This document shows positions 18,690-28,234 of a DNA stretch of 64,000 bases, piece by piece. Under the pieces are notes generated by a model. That model ran no database searches. It worked only from the letters and a program-made list of their open reading frames with translations, and was not told the DNA's origin. The position numbers and the translations under genes are program-made. Each line of letters begins with the position of its first letter. The stretch's first letter is position 1. Location of the stretch: NCBI GenBank assembly GCA_002026165.1, contig MWOS01000193.1:1-64000 (forward strand). Direction: 5' to 3'. This stretch comes from Prochlorococcus sp. HOT208_60m_813G15 (lineage in GTDB: Bacteria; Cyanobacteriota; Cyanobacteriia; PCC-6307; Cyanobiaceae).

Positions 18690-20543
18690 TTAAATATAGT
18701 TTGCGACTTTTACTTCTGAGCGGTTGAGCAAGTCTTGGATATCTTCAGTATCTATAGTTTCTCTTTCAATTAGCATTTGAGCCATTTCGTCAAGAACAGT
18801 TCTATTGTCTATTAAAACTTTTGTAGCTCTTTTATAGGCAACATCAACAAGTTCTGAAACCTCTACATCAATTGTTGCGGCTGTGTCTTCAGAGAAGTCT
18901 CTTGTAGAACTCATATCTCTTCCGAGAAACATTCCACCTTGAGATTGACCTAGAGCAACTGGACCTATTTTGTCACTCATACCGAATTTAGTGATCATTT
19001 GTCTTGCTACATTGGCAACTTGTTGTAAATCATTTGAAGCTCCAGTTGTTACCTCTTCTTCGCCATAGACTATTTCTTCAGCAACTCTTCCACCAAGTGC
19101 TACAGCCATTTGATTTTGAAGGTAAGAACGAGAGTAAAGACCAGACTCCATTCTTTCTTCACTTGGAGTAAAGAAGGTTAGACCCCCGGCTTGACCTCTT
19201 GGAATGATTGAGACTTTTGCTACTGGATCATAATCAGGCATTAATGCTCCAACGAGTGCATGACCAGCTTCGTGATAAGCAACTAATTCTTTTTTCTTAT
19301 CACTGATGACTCTATCTTTCTTTTCTGGACCAGCCATAACTCTTTCAATGGCATCACCGACTTCATCGTTACTTACTTTATCTAAATCTTTTCTAGCTGC
19401 TAATATTGCTGCTTCATTTAAAAGATTAGCTAAATCTGCACCAGTAAATCCTGGTGTTCTTCTGGCAACTTTATCTAAATCTACGTCTTTTGAAAGAGTT
19501 TTATCTTTCGCATGAACATTCAATATCTGTAATCTTCCAGCATAATCTGGACGATCTACTGTTACCTGTCTATCGAATCTTCCAGGACGCATTAAAGCCG
19601 AATCTAAGACATCTGGTCTATTGGTTGCAGCAACTATTATTATTCCTGAATTACCTTCAAAACCATCCATTTCGGTTAGTAGTTGGTTTAATGTTTGCTC
19701 TCTTTCATCATTTCCTCCGCCCATGCCAGCTCCTCTTTGTCTTCCAACTGCATCTATTTCGTCAATAAAAACGATACAAGGAGCATTCTTTTTAGCTTGT
19801 TCAAAAAGATCTCTAACTCTACTAGCCCCAACCCCAACAAACATTTCTACAAATTCTGAACCAGATATTGAGAAAAAAGGTACACCTGCTTCTCCAGCTA
19901 CTGCTTTTGCTAGTAATGTTTTTCCTGTACCAGGAGGGCCAACAAGAAGAACTCCTTTTGGAATTTTTGCTCCTACTGCGGTAAATCTATCTGGACTCTT
20001 AAGAAAATCTACAACTTCGGTGAGTTCTAATTTTGCACCTTCAACACCAGCAACATCTGAAAAAGTTACTTGTGTAGATGGTTCCATTTGCAGTCTAGCT
20101 TTGCTTTTGCCAAAACTCATGGCAGGGTTGCCACCCCCAGCATTACCACTTTGGGATCTTCTGAAAAGAAAAAATAAGCCTCCAATCAAAAGTACTGGGA
20201 AAATTAAGCTACTTATAGCCTGTTGCCATGGGTTGGCTAATTTTGTAGGAGTTACAGCTATATCTACATTATTCTCAGTCAGTATTTTTAATAAATCTTT
20301 GTCAGGGGCTAAATTTACCTCAGACCTGCTCCCATCATTTTCAACAACTTGAGCTGTAGCATTATCTGGAGATATTAGTACTCTACTGATTTCTTTATCT
20401 TGTACTGCCTCTATAAAATCACTATATCTCAAGGTCTTTGTAGAACTTTCAGTATTAGGTTTATCAAAAACTGAAGTACCTATGAAAATTACAGTAATAA
20501 CGGCTAGGACATAAAGTCCTACGTTTCTCCAACGTTTGTTCAC
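18690..20543 (-). CDS. ftsH: FtsH membrane-bound AAA+ zinc protease
   Basis: FtsH degrades damaged membrane proteins, notably D1 in cyanobacteria. The 617 residues contain an N-terminal membrane helix (about 9-24), a lumenal/periplasmic domain, a second helix (about 108-126) and the AAA+ module. The AAA+ module shows Walker A GPPGTGKT, Walker [10 protein letters not shown] and the second region of homology [18 protein letters not shown]. The zinc-protease motif is HEAGH. Length and motifs match the thylakoid FtsH2-like group. It is close to psbA, its likely substrate gene, though not cotranscribed. Confidence 0.97.
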   Translation of the reverse strand: MNKRWRNVGLYVLAVITVIFIGTSVFDKPNTESSTKTLRYSDFIEAVQDKEISRVLISPDNATAQVVENDGSRSEVNLAPDKDLLKILTENNVDIAVTPTKLANPWQQAISSLIFPVLLIGGLFFLFRRSQSGNAGGGNPAMSFGKSKARLQMEPSTQVTFSDVAGVEGAKLELTEVVDFLKSPDRFTAVGAKIPKGVLLVGPPGTGKTLLAKAVAGEAGVPFFSISGSEFVEMFVGVGASRVRDLFEQAKKNAPCIVFIDEIDAVGRQRGAGMGGGNDEREQTLNQLLTEMDGFEGNSGIIIVAATNRPDVLDSALMRPGRFDRQVTVDRPDYAGRLQILNVHAKDKTLSKDVDLDKVARRTPGFTGADLANLLNEAAILAARKDLDKVSNDEVGDAIERVMAGPEKKDRVISDKKKELVAYHEAGHALVGALMPDYDPVAKVSIIPRGQAGGLTFFTPSEERMESGLYSRSYLQNQMAVALGGRVAEEIVYGEEEVTTGASNDLQQVANVARQMITKFGMSDKIGPVALGQSQGGMFLGRDMSSTRDFSEDTAATIDVEVSELVDVAYKRATKVLIDNRTVLDEMAQMLIERETIDTEDIQDLLNRSEVKVANYI

Positions 20544-20589
20544 GATAAAAAATCCTTAATAAATCTATAATACTAATAATAAAACAATA

Positions 20590-21765
20590 TTAAGAGCGTC
20601 TTAGAACATCTACTACACTTTTGAATGCAAACCATTCAGGAATTGGTTCGCCATTCCTCAATTTCTTTCTAAATTCAGTACCACTAAGTTTCATAATTTC
20701 ATAATTAAATTCTTTAGCTTCTTCAGCTGTTATATATCCTTTTTCCTTTGTATAAACTAAATTTTTTGAAGGAACAGTTTGCATCATCAATTCATCTGCA
20801 CACTTATTCGCAAAATTCTGGGCGTCATATGGACCATAAAAATCTTCACCAGTTGATGAAGACTTACAACCAGCCATATCCCTACCAATAATAAAGTGGG
20901 TGCAGCCATAATTTCTTCTGATTATCATATGTTGAAGAGCTTCTCTTGGCCCTGCCATATGCATTGAATAAGGTAAAAAAGCCCATTTTATTCTTTCATC
21001 AGATATTTCCTCTTCTAATTCTTTATAGGTCAAATATCTAACTTTTCCAGGGATATCATCTTGTTGAGTTGGTCCACAAGTTGGATGGACTAAAACAACT
21101 GAGTTAGAGGAGACATTATCTGAAAGTAAGGCATTAGTAAATAATTCATAATGTGCTCTATGAATTGGATTTCTGCATTGAAATGCAACTACATCATGAT
21201 TAGATGGCAGTGTAGATCTAACTTCTTCTGGGGTTTTGCAGGGGAATTCTCTAATTGGTAGTTCGAAACCATAAACTCTTCCTCCAATATAAAATCTCCC
21301 TCTCTCGTTAAAAATCATCTTAACAGCAGGGTGATCTAAAGAATTAGTACCATAACAAAGTTCAGCTTCTAAGGATTTATCAGGCTCCCATTTAGAGTTA
21401 ACTTCTAAAACTGCTATTTTTTGTTTTTTATAAGTAAGCAATATTGTCTCTCCAGCTTTTACTTTTTCATTATTTGAATCAAATACTATAGGCAAGCCAA
21501 AAAGCAACCCATTTGTATTTCTATTATTTTTAATTACCGAATTGTAGTTATTTTCATCCATAAATCCTTCCAATGGAGAAAAAGCTCCAACCATCAAAAG
21601 TTCTACATCACATGCATTTCTCTCGCTACATTCAAACTCATAAGTAGCTTTAGAGATAAGATCATTTTTAAGGTTTTTATCTTTGATAATTAAATTTTTT
21701 AGTTCCCCTCCATAAGGCGGTATTAGTCCATTAGTATCTGTTTTAGTTTTTTGTTGTAATTCCAT
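20590..21765 (-). CDS. sat: Sulfate adenylyltransferase (ATP sulfurylase)
   Basis: This enzyme makes adenosine 5'-phosphosulfate from ATP and sulfate, the first step of sulfate assimilation. The 391 residues are full length for the monofunctional form. The nucleotide-binding QCRNPIHRAHYEL (QxRNPxHxxH), VLVHPTCGPTQQDDIP and HMAGPREALQHMIIRRNYG are all present. No APS kinase domain follows. It reads toward ftsH with a 46-nt gap. Confidence 0.96.
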   Translation of the reverse strand: MELQQKTKTDTNGLIPPYGGELKNLIIKDKNLKNDLISKATYEFECSERNACDVELLMVGAFSPLEGFMDENNYNSVIKNNRNTNGLLFGLPIVFDSNNEKVKAGETILLTYKKQKIAVLEVNSKWEPDKSLEAELCYGTNSLDHPAVKMIFNERGRFYIGGRVYGFELPIREFPCKTPEEVRSTLPSNHDVVAFQCRNPIHRAHYELFTNALLSDNVSSNSVVLVHPTCGPTQQDDIPGKVRYLTYKELEEEISDERIKWAFLPYSMHMAGPREALQHMIIRRNYGCTHFIIGRDMAGCKSSSTGEDFYGPYDAQNFANKCADELMMQTVPSKNLVYTKEKGYITAEEAKEFNYEIMKLSGTEFRKKLRNGEPIPEWFAFKSVVDVLRRS

Positions 21766-21798
21766 TTTTTAAATTGATAAAGAAAATTTTGAAAAAAA

Positions 21799-21820
21799 AA
21801 AAGGGGTTTAACCCCCTTTT
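21799..21820 (-). terminator. psbO terminator
   Basis: On the minus strand, 8 bases of AAAAGGGG type pair with their complement over a 6-nt loop (21799-21806 with 21813-21820), followed by the A-run seen on the plus strand, which is a U-run for psbO transcripts. It lies 16 nt after the psbO stop and separates psbO from sat. Confidence 0.85.
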
Positions 21821-21835
21821 TATCTTAAGTAGGAT

Positions 21836-22630
21836 TTATGCCTTTCTTCCGTAAAGCTCCCCAATTATTTTTACATCAAGTGGATCCTTTGAACCCATAT
21901 CTGTATCTGAAGGTTGGATTGCTTCAAAAGTACCAGCAAATTCGTCAGTGTCAGAATCTACATTGTTTATTGAAAGAGTAATAACGCCAGTACCGTTTAC
22001 ATCAACTTTAATATTTTCTTTTGCAAGTTCTTCGTCATCGCCTCCTAATGCAACTAAACCTTGCGCATATTCAACTCCAGTATTTTTAGCTCTTGCCTTA
22101 GGATCTAGAAAGTCACCAGTTCTGTAGTTAGGTGTAAATGTTGAACCACTAACCTCAGTGCCTGGCTCAATTGATGAAGGTAAATCAGCTGTAAGATCTT
22201 TTGCTGAGAATGCAAATGGCACCTCTAAACCACCAGGAGTTAATACAGTAATAAGTTGAAAATCAATTCCACCCTTTTCAGTGAAAGTTCCTGAATCTAT
22301 ATCTCCATAAACTTCTGTCACTGTGGTGTTATTTCTAGGACTAATAATTTTTGTAGAAACAAATTCTGCAGCTTTACGTTTTGTTCCTGGCACTTTTACA
22401 TAAACTTCTGTTGGATGCATGCAAATTCCTTTAAGGCTATCTCCATTCCCTAGAGATATTGATCCGACAAGAGATGAATCTAATGAAGGGCAATCATTAG
22501 CTTTTCCTGTGTTAACAACATCTGTGAATTGTGCATTTCCTCTTTCAGAAAAAGCAAATGTTTTAACAGGTACGAAAGCAAAAGTTATACAAATTGAAAT
22601 AACAAAAGCTAAAAAAGAACGAATTCTCAT
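21836..22630 (-). CDS. psbO: Photosystem II manganese-stabilising protein PsbO
   Basis: PsbO is the 33-kDa extrinsic lumenal subunit that stabilises the oxygen-evolving cluster. From the ATG at 22630 the precursor is 264 residues, beginning with a basic, hydrophobic signal peptide (MRIRSFLAFVISICITFAF, then a cleavage site near TFAF). The conserved disulfide is in DCPSL and ICMHPTEVYVK. Typical PsbO stretches are KIISPRNNTTVTEVYG and TGVEYAQGLVALGGDD. The frame is open upstream to 22675, but those 15 residues precede the obvious signal peptide and are probably leader. Confidence 0.96.
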   Translation of the reverse strand: MRIRSFLAFVISICITFAFVPVKTFAFSERGNAQFTDVVNTGKANDCPSLDSSLVGSISLGNGDSLKGICMHPTEVYVKVPGTKRKAAEFVSTKIISPRNNTTVTEVYGDIDSGTFTEKGGIDFQLITVLTPGGLEVPFAFSAKDLTADLPSSIEPGTEVSGSTFTPNYRTGDFLDPKARAKNTGVEYAQGLVALGGDDEELAKENIKVDVNGTGVITLSINNVDSDTDEFAGTFEAIQPSDTDMGSKDPLDVKIIGELYGRKA

Positions 22631-22847
22631 AATTAAAGTTGCAGTAAAGTTCTGTGACGATAGATTAAAGGTCATCTAATAAGTTCAGTACGGATATTAC
22701 AAGGGAAAGGACCATAAAAGATAGGACTATTAAATCCTCGAAACAACCCGTAGCTTTTTAGATTTTAAAAAACTGGAATTATTTTAAGCTATCACATTAT
22801 TTTTAATGATTAAGATTACAAAAAAATACAAATTAAAAAAATTTTTT

Positions 22848-24104
22848 TTATTTTTTTAATGAAATAATTTGGGTTATTAATTTATTTGCTAAATCAATTT
22901 TTGATGTTTTGTTAATGTAGTGTTCCATATTATTAGTATCGAATAACCAACCTTCATTTTGTGCTAAAAAGCCAAATCCTTGGCCTTCAAGATCAATTGG
23001 ATTTGCAAATAGATAATCACAACCCTTTTGGATAATCTTTTCTTTAATTGTCATTCGTGCTTCTTCGATAGATCCTGTAAAAGCACAAAAGCCTACAAAA
23101 ACTTGGTTATCTTTCTTTGATTTACTAATTGTTTTTAAAATATCAGGGACTAGCTCAAAGTTTTGATTCAAATGAGCATTAATTTGATTTTTTGGAATTT
23201 TAGTTGAAGTATCAGAGGTTATTTTGAAATCAGATACTGCTGCATTCATGAAAAAATAATCGCAATTTGATATTTCATTATTAAGTGCTCTAATTAAATC
23301 AACACTAGTTTCAATTTCATATCTTTTAATTCCATCAGTAAGATTCTTATCGATTTTCAGAGGACCATGAACATATTTTACTTGTGCTCCCCTGAACCTC
23401 GCTACTTGAGAAAGAAGTAGGCCCATAGCTCCAGAACTTTTGTTAGTAATGTGTCTAGCCGCGTCAATTTTCTCTAAGGTACACCCTCCAGTTATTAAAA
23501 TTTCTTTATTAAGTAAATCTTTGCGATATTCATTTTGTTTATGTGAAGCTATAAATTCAAGAGCTAATTGGATTAGATCATTAGGAGGTATCTTACCGAT
23601 GCCAATAGCATCACATGCTAAGAGGCCTTCACTTGGCTGCAAAGACAAAACATTTTCGTAATTTTGTAAATTCTCATAATTTTTTTGGACAGCTTTATTT
23701 AGCCACATTTGTGTATTCATTGCTGGTGCAACAATAATTGGCTTTATATTTGCTATTAAGATGCTTGGGATCAATCCCTCTGCATTTCCAGTAACCCATT
23801 TTGCTAATGTTGTCGCTGTTAAAGGGGCGATGATTAAAATATCAGCCCAATTACTTAGTTCTATGTGAAGAGGTGTTGATTGACCATCAGACCATTGATC
23901 ATTTTCTAAAATGCACGGGTTTCTACTTAAAATAGAAAGAGAAAGCGGCTTTATTAATTTTTCTGCATTTTTTGATAAAACGCATCTTATTTCATAATTT
24001 TCTTTCGCTAATTGGCTAACTAATAATGGAATTCTTACAGCTGCAATACTTCCAGTTATTAATAAAAGGACCTTTATTTTGGAGTCTGTCCTTTTAGTTT
24101 TCAT
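22848..24104 (-). CDS. coaBC: CoaBC, bifunctional phosphopantothenoylcysteine synthetase/decarboxylase
   Basis: This enzyme carries out two steps of coenzyme A synthesis. The N-terminal FMN-dependent decarboxylase half (about residues 1-190) has GSIAAVRIPLLVSQLA, the catalytic-His region STPLHIELSNWADI, PAMNTQMW and the substrate-clamp Cys in GLLACDAIGIGKI. The C-terminal synthetase half has ITGGCTLEKIDAARHITN, SSGAMG and NAAVSDF. At 418 residues it is full length. Its start overlaps the stop of the DUF2555 gene by 11 nt. Confidence 0.95.
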   Translation of the reverse strand: MKTKRTDSKIKVLLLITGSIAAVRIPLLVSQLAKENYEIRCVLSKNAEKLIKPLSLSILSRNPCILENDQWSDGQSTPLHIELSNWADILIIAPLTATTLAKWVTGNAEGLIPSILIANIKPIIVAPAMNTQMWLNKAVQKNYENLQNYENVLSLQPSEGLLACDAIGIGKIPPNDLIQLALEFIASHKQNEYRKDLLNKEILITGGCTLEKIDAARHITNKSSGAMGLLLSQVARFRGAQVKYVHGPLKIDKNLTDGIKRYEIETSVDLIRALNNEISNCDYFFMNAAVSDFKITSDTSTKIPKNQINAHLNQNFELVPDILKTISKSKKDNQVFVGFCAFTGSIEEARMTIKEKIIQKGCDYLFANPIDLEGQGFGFLAQNEGWLFDTNNMEHYINKTSKIDLANKLITQIISLKK

Positions 24105-24330
24105 CGAAAGGTTCCTGATCGAGGAGATGGGTAAAATTAGTCGTTAATTCAGGCCTATTGATTGCAAGAGCCCTCAGTAAGTGCCAGTCTTTTAAACCAT
24201 CAAATGGAGTATTATAATTATCTTCCTCTAGCCTTTTAGCGAGCTCAAAGGTCATTTCTTCATCAAAAGAATTTACTAGTTCCTCACTTATTTTATTTTC
24301 AGAAATGAATTTCATATTGAGTAAAGTCAA
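24094..24330 (-). CDS. DUF2555-type small cyanobacterial protein
   Basis: The 78-residue product has the core LAKRLEEDNYNTPFDGLKDWHLLRALAINRPEL, which I recognise as DUF2555, a cyanobacteria-specific family of unknown function often found beside coaBC. It has no membrane segment or cysteine. It overlaps the coaBC start by 11 nt, so translational coupling is likely. Confidence 0.78.
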   Translation of the reverse strand: MTLLNMKFISENKISEELVNSFDEEMTFELAKRLEEDNYNTPFDGLKDWHLLRALAINRPELTTNFTHLLDQEPFDEN

Positions 24331-24532
24331 TATACTCTAATAATAGAGCCTCAAGTAATTATTTAAAATTTATATAAGAATTAAGTACATATTTTCAAGG
24401 ATATGATAATTTTCAATTTTAATAATCTTTTCAAATTGTTGTTAGGTCATTTATCTTCATTCTCAGTCATAAATATGCAAACTCTCTTTTTCAAAAATAT
24501 TCTTTCTTAAAATAGATTAAAAATTTTATATC

Positions 24533-24733
24533 ATGTCGCAAACCAAAAGAGAGCAAATCATTAGTCACATTCGTTATTTAAGGGAAGAGCTCAGAGAAAT
24601 GCATTTAGGAATAAAAGAAGATGACCTTTTCCCTGAGGCAGGCGAATTAAGAGGGTTAATGGCTCAGTTGGAAGCATTACTTGAATTAATAGAAGGAAAT
24701 ACTAAAATTCAATCAAACTCTGCAGCGGCTTAG
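24533..24733 (+). CDS. Small helical protein of unknown function
   Basis: The 66-residue product is strongly helical (KREQIISHIRYLREELREM, then LRGLMAQLEALLELIEG) with a short, polar C-terminal tail. I do not recognise a named family. It starts at the ATG at 24533 after a 200-nt spacer in which I see no other gene, and is followed 11 nt later by ycf20, so the two may be an operon. Confidence 0.72.
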   Translation: MSQTKREQIISHIRYLREELREMHLGIKEDDLFPEAGELRGLMAQLEALLELIEGNTKIQSNSAAA

Positions 24734-24744
24734 TTTAATGCAAA

Positions 24745-25086
24745 ATGGTTGTTAAACCTCAAAAAACAAAATTTCAGCTAAGAATTGTTGAAAATATTCA
24801 GACATTAAGTATTTGGGCTAATAATCCATGGCGAAGATATTCAATATCGTTGATTACACTTTTAATAGGATACTTTTTTGGAAGTTCTCTTGGTATGGTA
24901 AGTGCCGTTGTGGAACTCATGGATCCTGTAGCCGCTTTTTTATCTGTAGTTTTTATCGAGTTTTTAATAGTTTTGAGAAGAAATTTTAGATTTGAAAGGA
25001 AAAAGAAATTTTTAGTACTTTTATTAGATTCTTTAAGATTGGGATTATTTTATGGTTTCTTTACTGAAAGTCTTAAGTTGCTATAA
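24745..25086 (+). CDS. ycf20: Ycf20-family membrane protein (DUF565)
   Basis: The 113 residues have two or three hydrophobic segments and the Ycf20 pattern NNPWRRYSISLITLLIGYFFGSSLG, DPVAAFLSVVFIEFLI and LLLDSLRLGLFYGFFTESLKLL. Ycf20 is conserved in cyanobacteria and plastids and is linked to nonphotochemical quenching in algae; its biochemical role is unknown. It converges on pyrB with 2 nt between the stops. Confidence 0.88.
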   Translation: MVVKPQKTKFQLRIVENIQTLSIWANNPWRRYSISLITLLIGYFFGSSLGMVSAVVELMDPVAAFLSVVFIEFLIVLRRNFRFERKKKFLVLLLDSLRLGLFYGFFTESLKLL

Positions 25087-25088
25087 AT

Positions 25089-26105
25089 TTACTTGTTGTG
25101 TTTCTGTAATAGATAAAGCAAAGCCATTCTTATGGGGATACCATTTGCAACTTGATTATTAATTAAGCAATTAGGATATCTATCTACTACTTTACTGCTA
25201 ATTTCAATATCTCTGTTAATGGGACCGGGATGTAGAATTGGAATCTGTTTATTATTTAAAGATAATTTCTCTGGGGTTAAGCCATAATCCAAACTATATG
25301 AATCAATGCTACTAAGTAAATTTTCCATCATTCTCTCTTTCTGGAGTCTTAAAACAATAATCGCATCTGCAATTTTTATTGATTCTTCCAATGATCTAGA
25401 AATTGTTATGGAACCTCTTGATTTAACAGGATCTTCTGTTTGATTTGGCGCGGGGGTTTTTAAAAAATTGATAAATTTATCAGGTATTAATGTCTTAGGG
25501 CCACATAAGATTATATCGGCACCGAATGCACTCAAAGCCCAAAGATTTGACCTGGCAACCCTTGAATGATTAACGTCGCCAATTATTAAAATTTTTTTGG
25601 AATTTAAAACCTCTGGATTCAGTGTTTTTTGGGAAAAGAATTTTATCAATGTATAGATGTCAAGCAATCCTTGGCTGGGGTGACTATGTAATCCATCTCC
25701 CGCATTAAGAACCGAGGTCTTGGCATTTATTGCATCAAGTTTTTTTGCGATCTCAAAGGTTATGTAACTTGATGAATGTCTGATAACTAATGTATCTGCC
25801 CCCATAGCAGAATAAGTTATGGCTGTATCAATTATTGTTTCGCCTTTTGTTAAAGAGCTGGAGGATGGCGCAAACGTTTGGACATCAGCAGAAAGTCTTT
25901 TTGCTGCAAGCTCAAAACTATTTTTTGTTCTTGTACTAGCTTCAAAAAATAAAGACGTTACCAAAGTCCCTTGTAAGGCAGGTATCTTTTTTGTTCCTGC
26001 ATTCTTTAGTGCATCAAATCTATTAGCTAATTCAAATACTGACTCATAATCTTTAATTGAAAAATTAGCTAGTGTGTGGATATGTTTATGAGGCCAAATT
26101 TGCAT
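25089..26105 (-). CDS. pyrB: Aspartate carbamoyltransferase catalytic subunit
   Basis: PyrB joins carbamoyl phosphate and aspartate in pyrimidine synthesis. The 338-residue protein contains the carbamoyl-phosphate site [19 protein letters not shown], the loop [27 protein letters not shown] and the aspartate-site [11 protein letters not shown]. Length is slightly above average for the bacterial catalytic chain. No pyrI is nearby, as usual in cyanobacteria. pyrE begins at the far right of the window, unlinked. Confidence 0.96.
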   Translation of the reverse strand: MQIWPHKHIHTLANFSIKDYESVFELANRFDALKNAGTKKIPALQGTLVTSLFFEASTRTKNSFELAAKRLSADVQTFAPSSSSLTKGETIIDTAITYSAMGADTLVIRHSSSYITFEIAKKLDAINAKTSVLNAGDGLHSHPSQGLLDIYTLIKFFSQKTLNPEVLNSKKILIIGDVNHSRVARSNLWALSAFGADIILCGPKTLIPDKFINFLKTPAPNQTEDPVKSRGSITISRSLEESIKIADAIIVLRLQKERMMENLLSSIDSYSLDYGLTPEKLSLNNKQIPILHPGPINRDIEISSKVVDRYPNCLINNQVANGIPIRMALLYLLQKHNK

Positions 26106-26126
26106 TACGCTTAAAAAGATAAATGA

Positions 26127-26711
26127 TTATTGAAATTTAGGTGTTCTGTCACCTTTTAATCTTTTACTTACACTCCTACTATTTTTGAGATACCAACGCC
26201 ATTTTATATTTTTTGCCTTTGATATGCCAATTCTCGTAGTTTGAATAAGATCTTTTTCTTCTAGAGTGGATTTTCGTGGAGAAATCCATAAAGATTTGTT
26301 ATTGAGAACTTCAAGTGAGTTAAATGAAATGTCTACACTGAATGTTTTTGTTACTAGGCCAGGTCCAGAAGCTAATCTTTCATTCTTATTAGAGATAAAA
26401 ACTGATCTTATCAAAACACCACTCGCAAAATTTTCTTTATCAGTAACTATGTTCAAACAATGATGAATGCCATAAGATTTGTAAATATAAAATGTGCCAG
26501 GTTTGCCAAATAATGATTTGTTTGATTCAGTCATTTTGCGGTAGCCATGACAGGCCTCTTCTTCCTGTGAATAAGCTTCAGTTTCAACAATTACCCCTTT
26601 AACTTGATCTATCTCATTATTTTTTTTTATGAGGTAACAGCCTATTAAATCAGGAGCAACAAGTTTAGAGTGCCGATAAAAAAAATTTTTTGGAAAGAAT
26701 TCTTCTTCTAT
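26127..26711 (-). CDS. mpg: Mpg-type 3-methyladenine DNA glycosylase, non-canonical start
   Basis: This AAG/Mpg-family enzyme excises alkylated purines. The first standard start (ATG at 26534) would give only 135 residues and would remove the catalytic ETEAY motif. That motif is encoded in the same frame at 26585-26571, together with the typical upstream segments FFYRHSKLVAPDLIG and EEEACHGYRKM. The frame is open to a TGA at 26717-26715 and contains no ATG, GTG or TTG before 26534. I place the start provisionally at ATA 26711 (194 residues, a normal family length). The downstream GKPGTFYIYKSYGIHHCLN and SGPGLVTKTF complete the active-site domain. A recent start-codon mutation or sequencing error is possible. 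Confidence 0.75.
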   Translation of the reverse strand: MEEEFFPKNFFYRHSKLVAPDLIGCYLIKKNNEIDQVKGVIVETEAYSQEEEACHGYRKMTESNKSLFGKPGTFYIYKSYGIHHCLNIVTDKENFASGVLIRSVFISNKNERLASGPGLVTKTFSVDISFNSLEVLNNKSLWISPRKSTLEEKDLIQTTRIGISKAKNIKWRWYLKNSRSVSKRLKGDRTPKFQ

Positions 26712-26879
26712 TTTTCAATATCTATCTAATAATATATTTAGCTGAGAAAAATAATTAAGGCTATTAATTGATATTGTTTTCAAAAAGATGTGATTTTTTT
26801 TAAATTATTTGAAATTCAAAGGATATGTAAATAAGTTGTTCTTAATAAACTATTATTTAATAAGAAAGATATTAAATGT

Positions 26880-27173
26880 ATGACAAAAATAACTAAAGAG
26901 GAAGTAAAAAAAGTTGCTCATTTATCAAGATTAGAACTTAACGAAAATGAAATTGATAATCATGCGCAACAATTAGAAAAGATATTGGATTATATAAGAC
27001 AACTTGAAAAAATTGATACAGATGATGTCCCCTGTACAACGAGAGCTATAGAGGTTGTAAATGTATTTAGAAAAGACGAAAAGAAAAATTCTGATTGCAA
27101 TGAAGAACTTTTAGAATTGGGACCTTCGAGAGAAGATAAATATTTTAAAGTTCCAAAAATTATTAATGAATGA
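26880..27173 (+). CDS. gatC: GatC subunit of Asp/Glu-tRNA amidotransferase
   Basis: GatC is the small stabilising subunit of GatCAB, which converts Glu-tRNA(Gln) and Asp-tRNA(Asn) into Gln- and Asn-tRNA. The 97-residue protein has the family pattern VKKVAHLSRLELNENEID, LEKILDYIRQLEKIDTDD and the C-terminal DKYFKVPKII. It stands alone; gatA and gatB are not in the window. It converges on crtR. Confidence 0.94.
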   Translation: MTKITKEEVKKVAHLSRLELNENEIDNHAQQLEKILDYIRQLEKIDTDDVPCTTRAIEVVNVFRKDEKKNSDCNEELLELGPSREDKYFKVPKIINE

Positions 27174-27178
27174 GTAAG

Positions 27179-28210
27179 TTAGTTGCTTCCAATAAATGTT
27201 TTGTTGACTATCTTTAATAAAAATTTTTTTATCTTAAAGCCTGGATATAAATTTATAATTTTTCTTATTTTCCCCCTCTTTTTGCTATGACTCCTTACAC
27301 CTATAAATAAATCATAAATAAAGTTAAAAATGTCTTCTTTACTTTCAAATATCCCAACTCTTTGAGGTGAGCCTTTTTTATCCAATAAAGGCTTAGTTTT
27401 TTCATAAGCTATTTTGTATTCAAACCAAGGAATCGAAGGCCATAGATGATGAATGAGATGGTAATTTTGTCCCATTATTAATAAATTCATAAATTTGCTT
27501 GGATAAACTCGAGAATTTATCCATTTATTTCTTGATCGAAATGGTCTATGGGGTAAATAATCAAAAAATATTCCTAAAGTGACCCCTACCATTAATGCTG
27601 GTCCGAACCATAAATTATAAATTAAATTCATAAAGTCAAATTTCAAACCTGCCAAGATAATTGTTATGAATATGGATCTTTCAATTCCCCATTGTAATAA
27701 TTCATATCTTCGCCAGAGTTTTCTTTGAAAGAAAAATACCTCATGATAAAAAAATCTTGGAGCAATTAGCCAAATTGGACCAAAAGTACTGACAATATGA
27801 TCCGGATCATTTTTGGGATGATTTACGTGAATATGATGTTGTAAATGAACTCTCGTAAAAACTGGGAAGCTGAACCCTAATAGAATTGCTGAGCCATGAC
27901 CCATTGCTTGATTAATCCAAGGAACTGGATGAGCAGCTTTATGACAGGCATCATGAATTACTGTACCTTCAATATGTAAAGCTAAAAATGCAGTGGCTAC
28001 AAGTAGAGGCAAAGGCCAAACACCTCTATACCATTGCCAAATGCTAAGAAAAGCGAGAAAATAACCGCCAAAAAATAAACCTAACGTTGGATTCCAAAAA
28101 CTCGGCGGATCTACATAATTTTTAATCTCTTTTTGCCAATTAAATGTTTTTGAAGAATTAGTATTTTTTGTTGTATTTTTACTGGTTAAGTTTGAAATCG
28201 TTTCTTTTAT
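27179..28210 (-). CDS. crtR: Beta-carotene hydroxylase CrtR, non-canonical start
   Basis: CrtR is a membrane di-iron hydroxylase that makes zeaxanthin. Its histidine clusters are visible: HDACHKAAH, HLQHHIHVNH and YHLIHHLWP. The first standard start, TTG at 28012, cuts the protein in front of PLLVATAFLALH. The conserved N-terminus continues upstream in frame (YVDPPSFWNPTLGLFFGGYF, then SIWQWYRGVWP) to a TAA at 28216-28214. No ATG, GTG or TTG lies in between; candidates are ATA 28210 and ATT 28198. With ATA the protein is 343 residues. The C-terminal tail after about residue 305 is basic and hydrophobic. Confidence 0.85.
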   Translation of the reverse strand: MKETISNLTSKNTTKNTNSSKTFNWQKEIKNYVDPPSFWNPTLGLFFGGYFLAFLSIWQWYRGVWPLPLLVATAFLALHIEGTVIHDACHKAAHPVPWINQAMGHGSAILLGFSFPVFTRVHLQHHIHVNHPKNDPDHIVSTFGPIWLIAPRFFYHEVFFFQRKLWRRYELLQWGIERSIFITIILAGLKFDFMNLIYNLWFGPALMVGVTLGIFFDYLPHRPFRSRNKWINSRVYPSKFMNLLIMGQNYHLIHHLWPSIPWFEYKIAYEKTKPLLDKKGSPQRVGIFESKEDIFNFIYDLFIGVRSHSKKRGKIRKIINLYPGFKIKKFLLKIVNKTFIGSN

Positions 28211-28234
28211 TCTTTAGACAATATAACTAATATT

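Noticed and set aside
19621..20352. Long open frame of 243 codons on the plus strand
   Set aside because: It is fully antisense to ftsH, whose catalytic motifs are intact; the Ser/Thr/Pro/Ala-rich product looks like a mirror of the AAA+ coding sequence.
22631..22675. In-frame 15-residue extension of psbO
   Set aside because: It precedes a normal signal peptide that begins at the ATG at 22630.
24331..24532. Possible gene in the 200-nt spacer before the 66-residue protein
   Set aside because: Only very short frames occur and the composition is plain AT-rich spacer.
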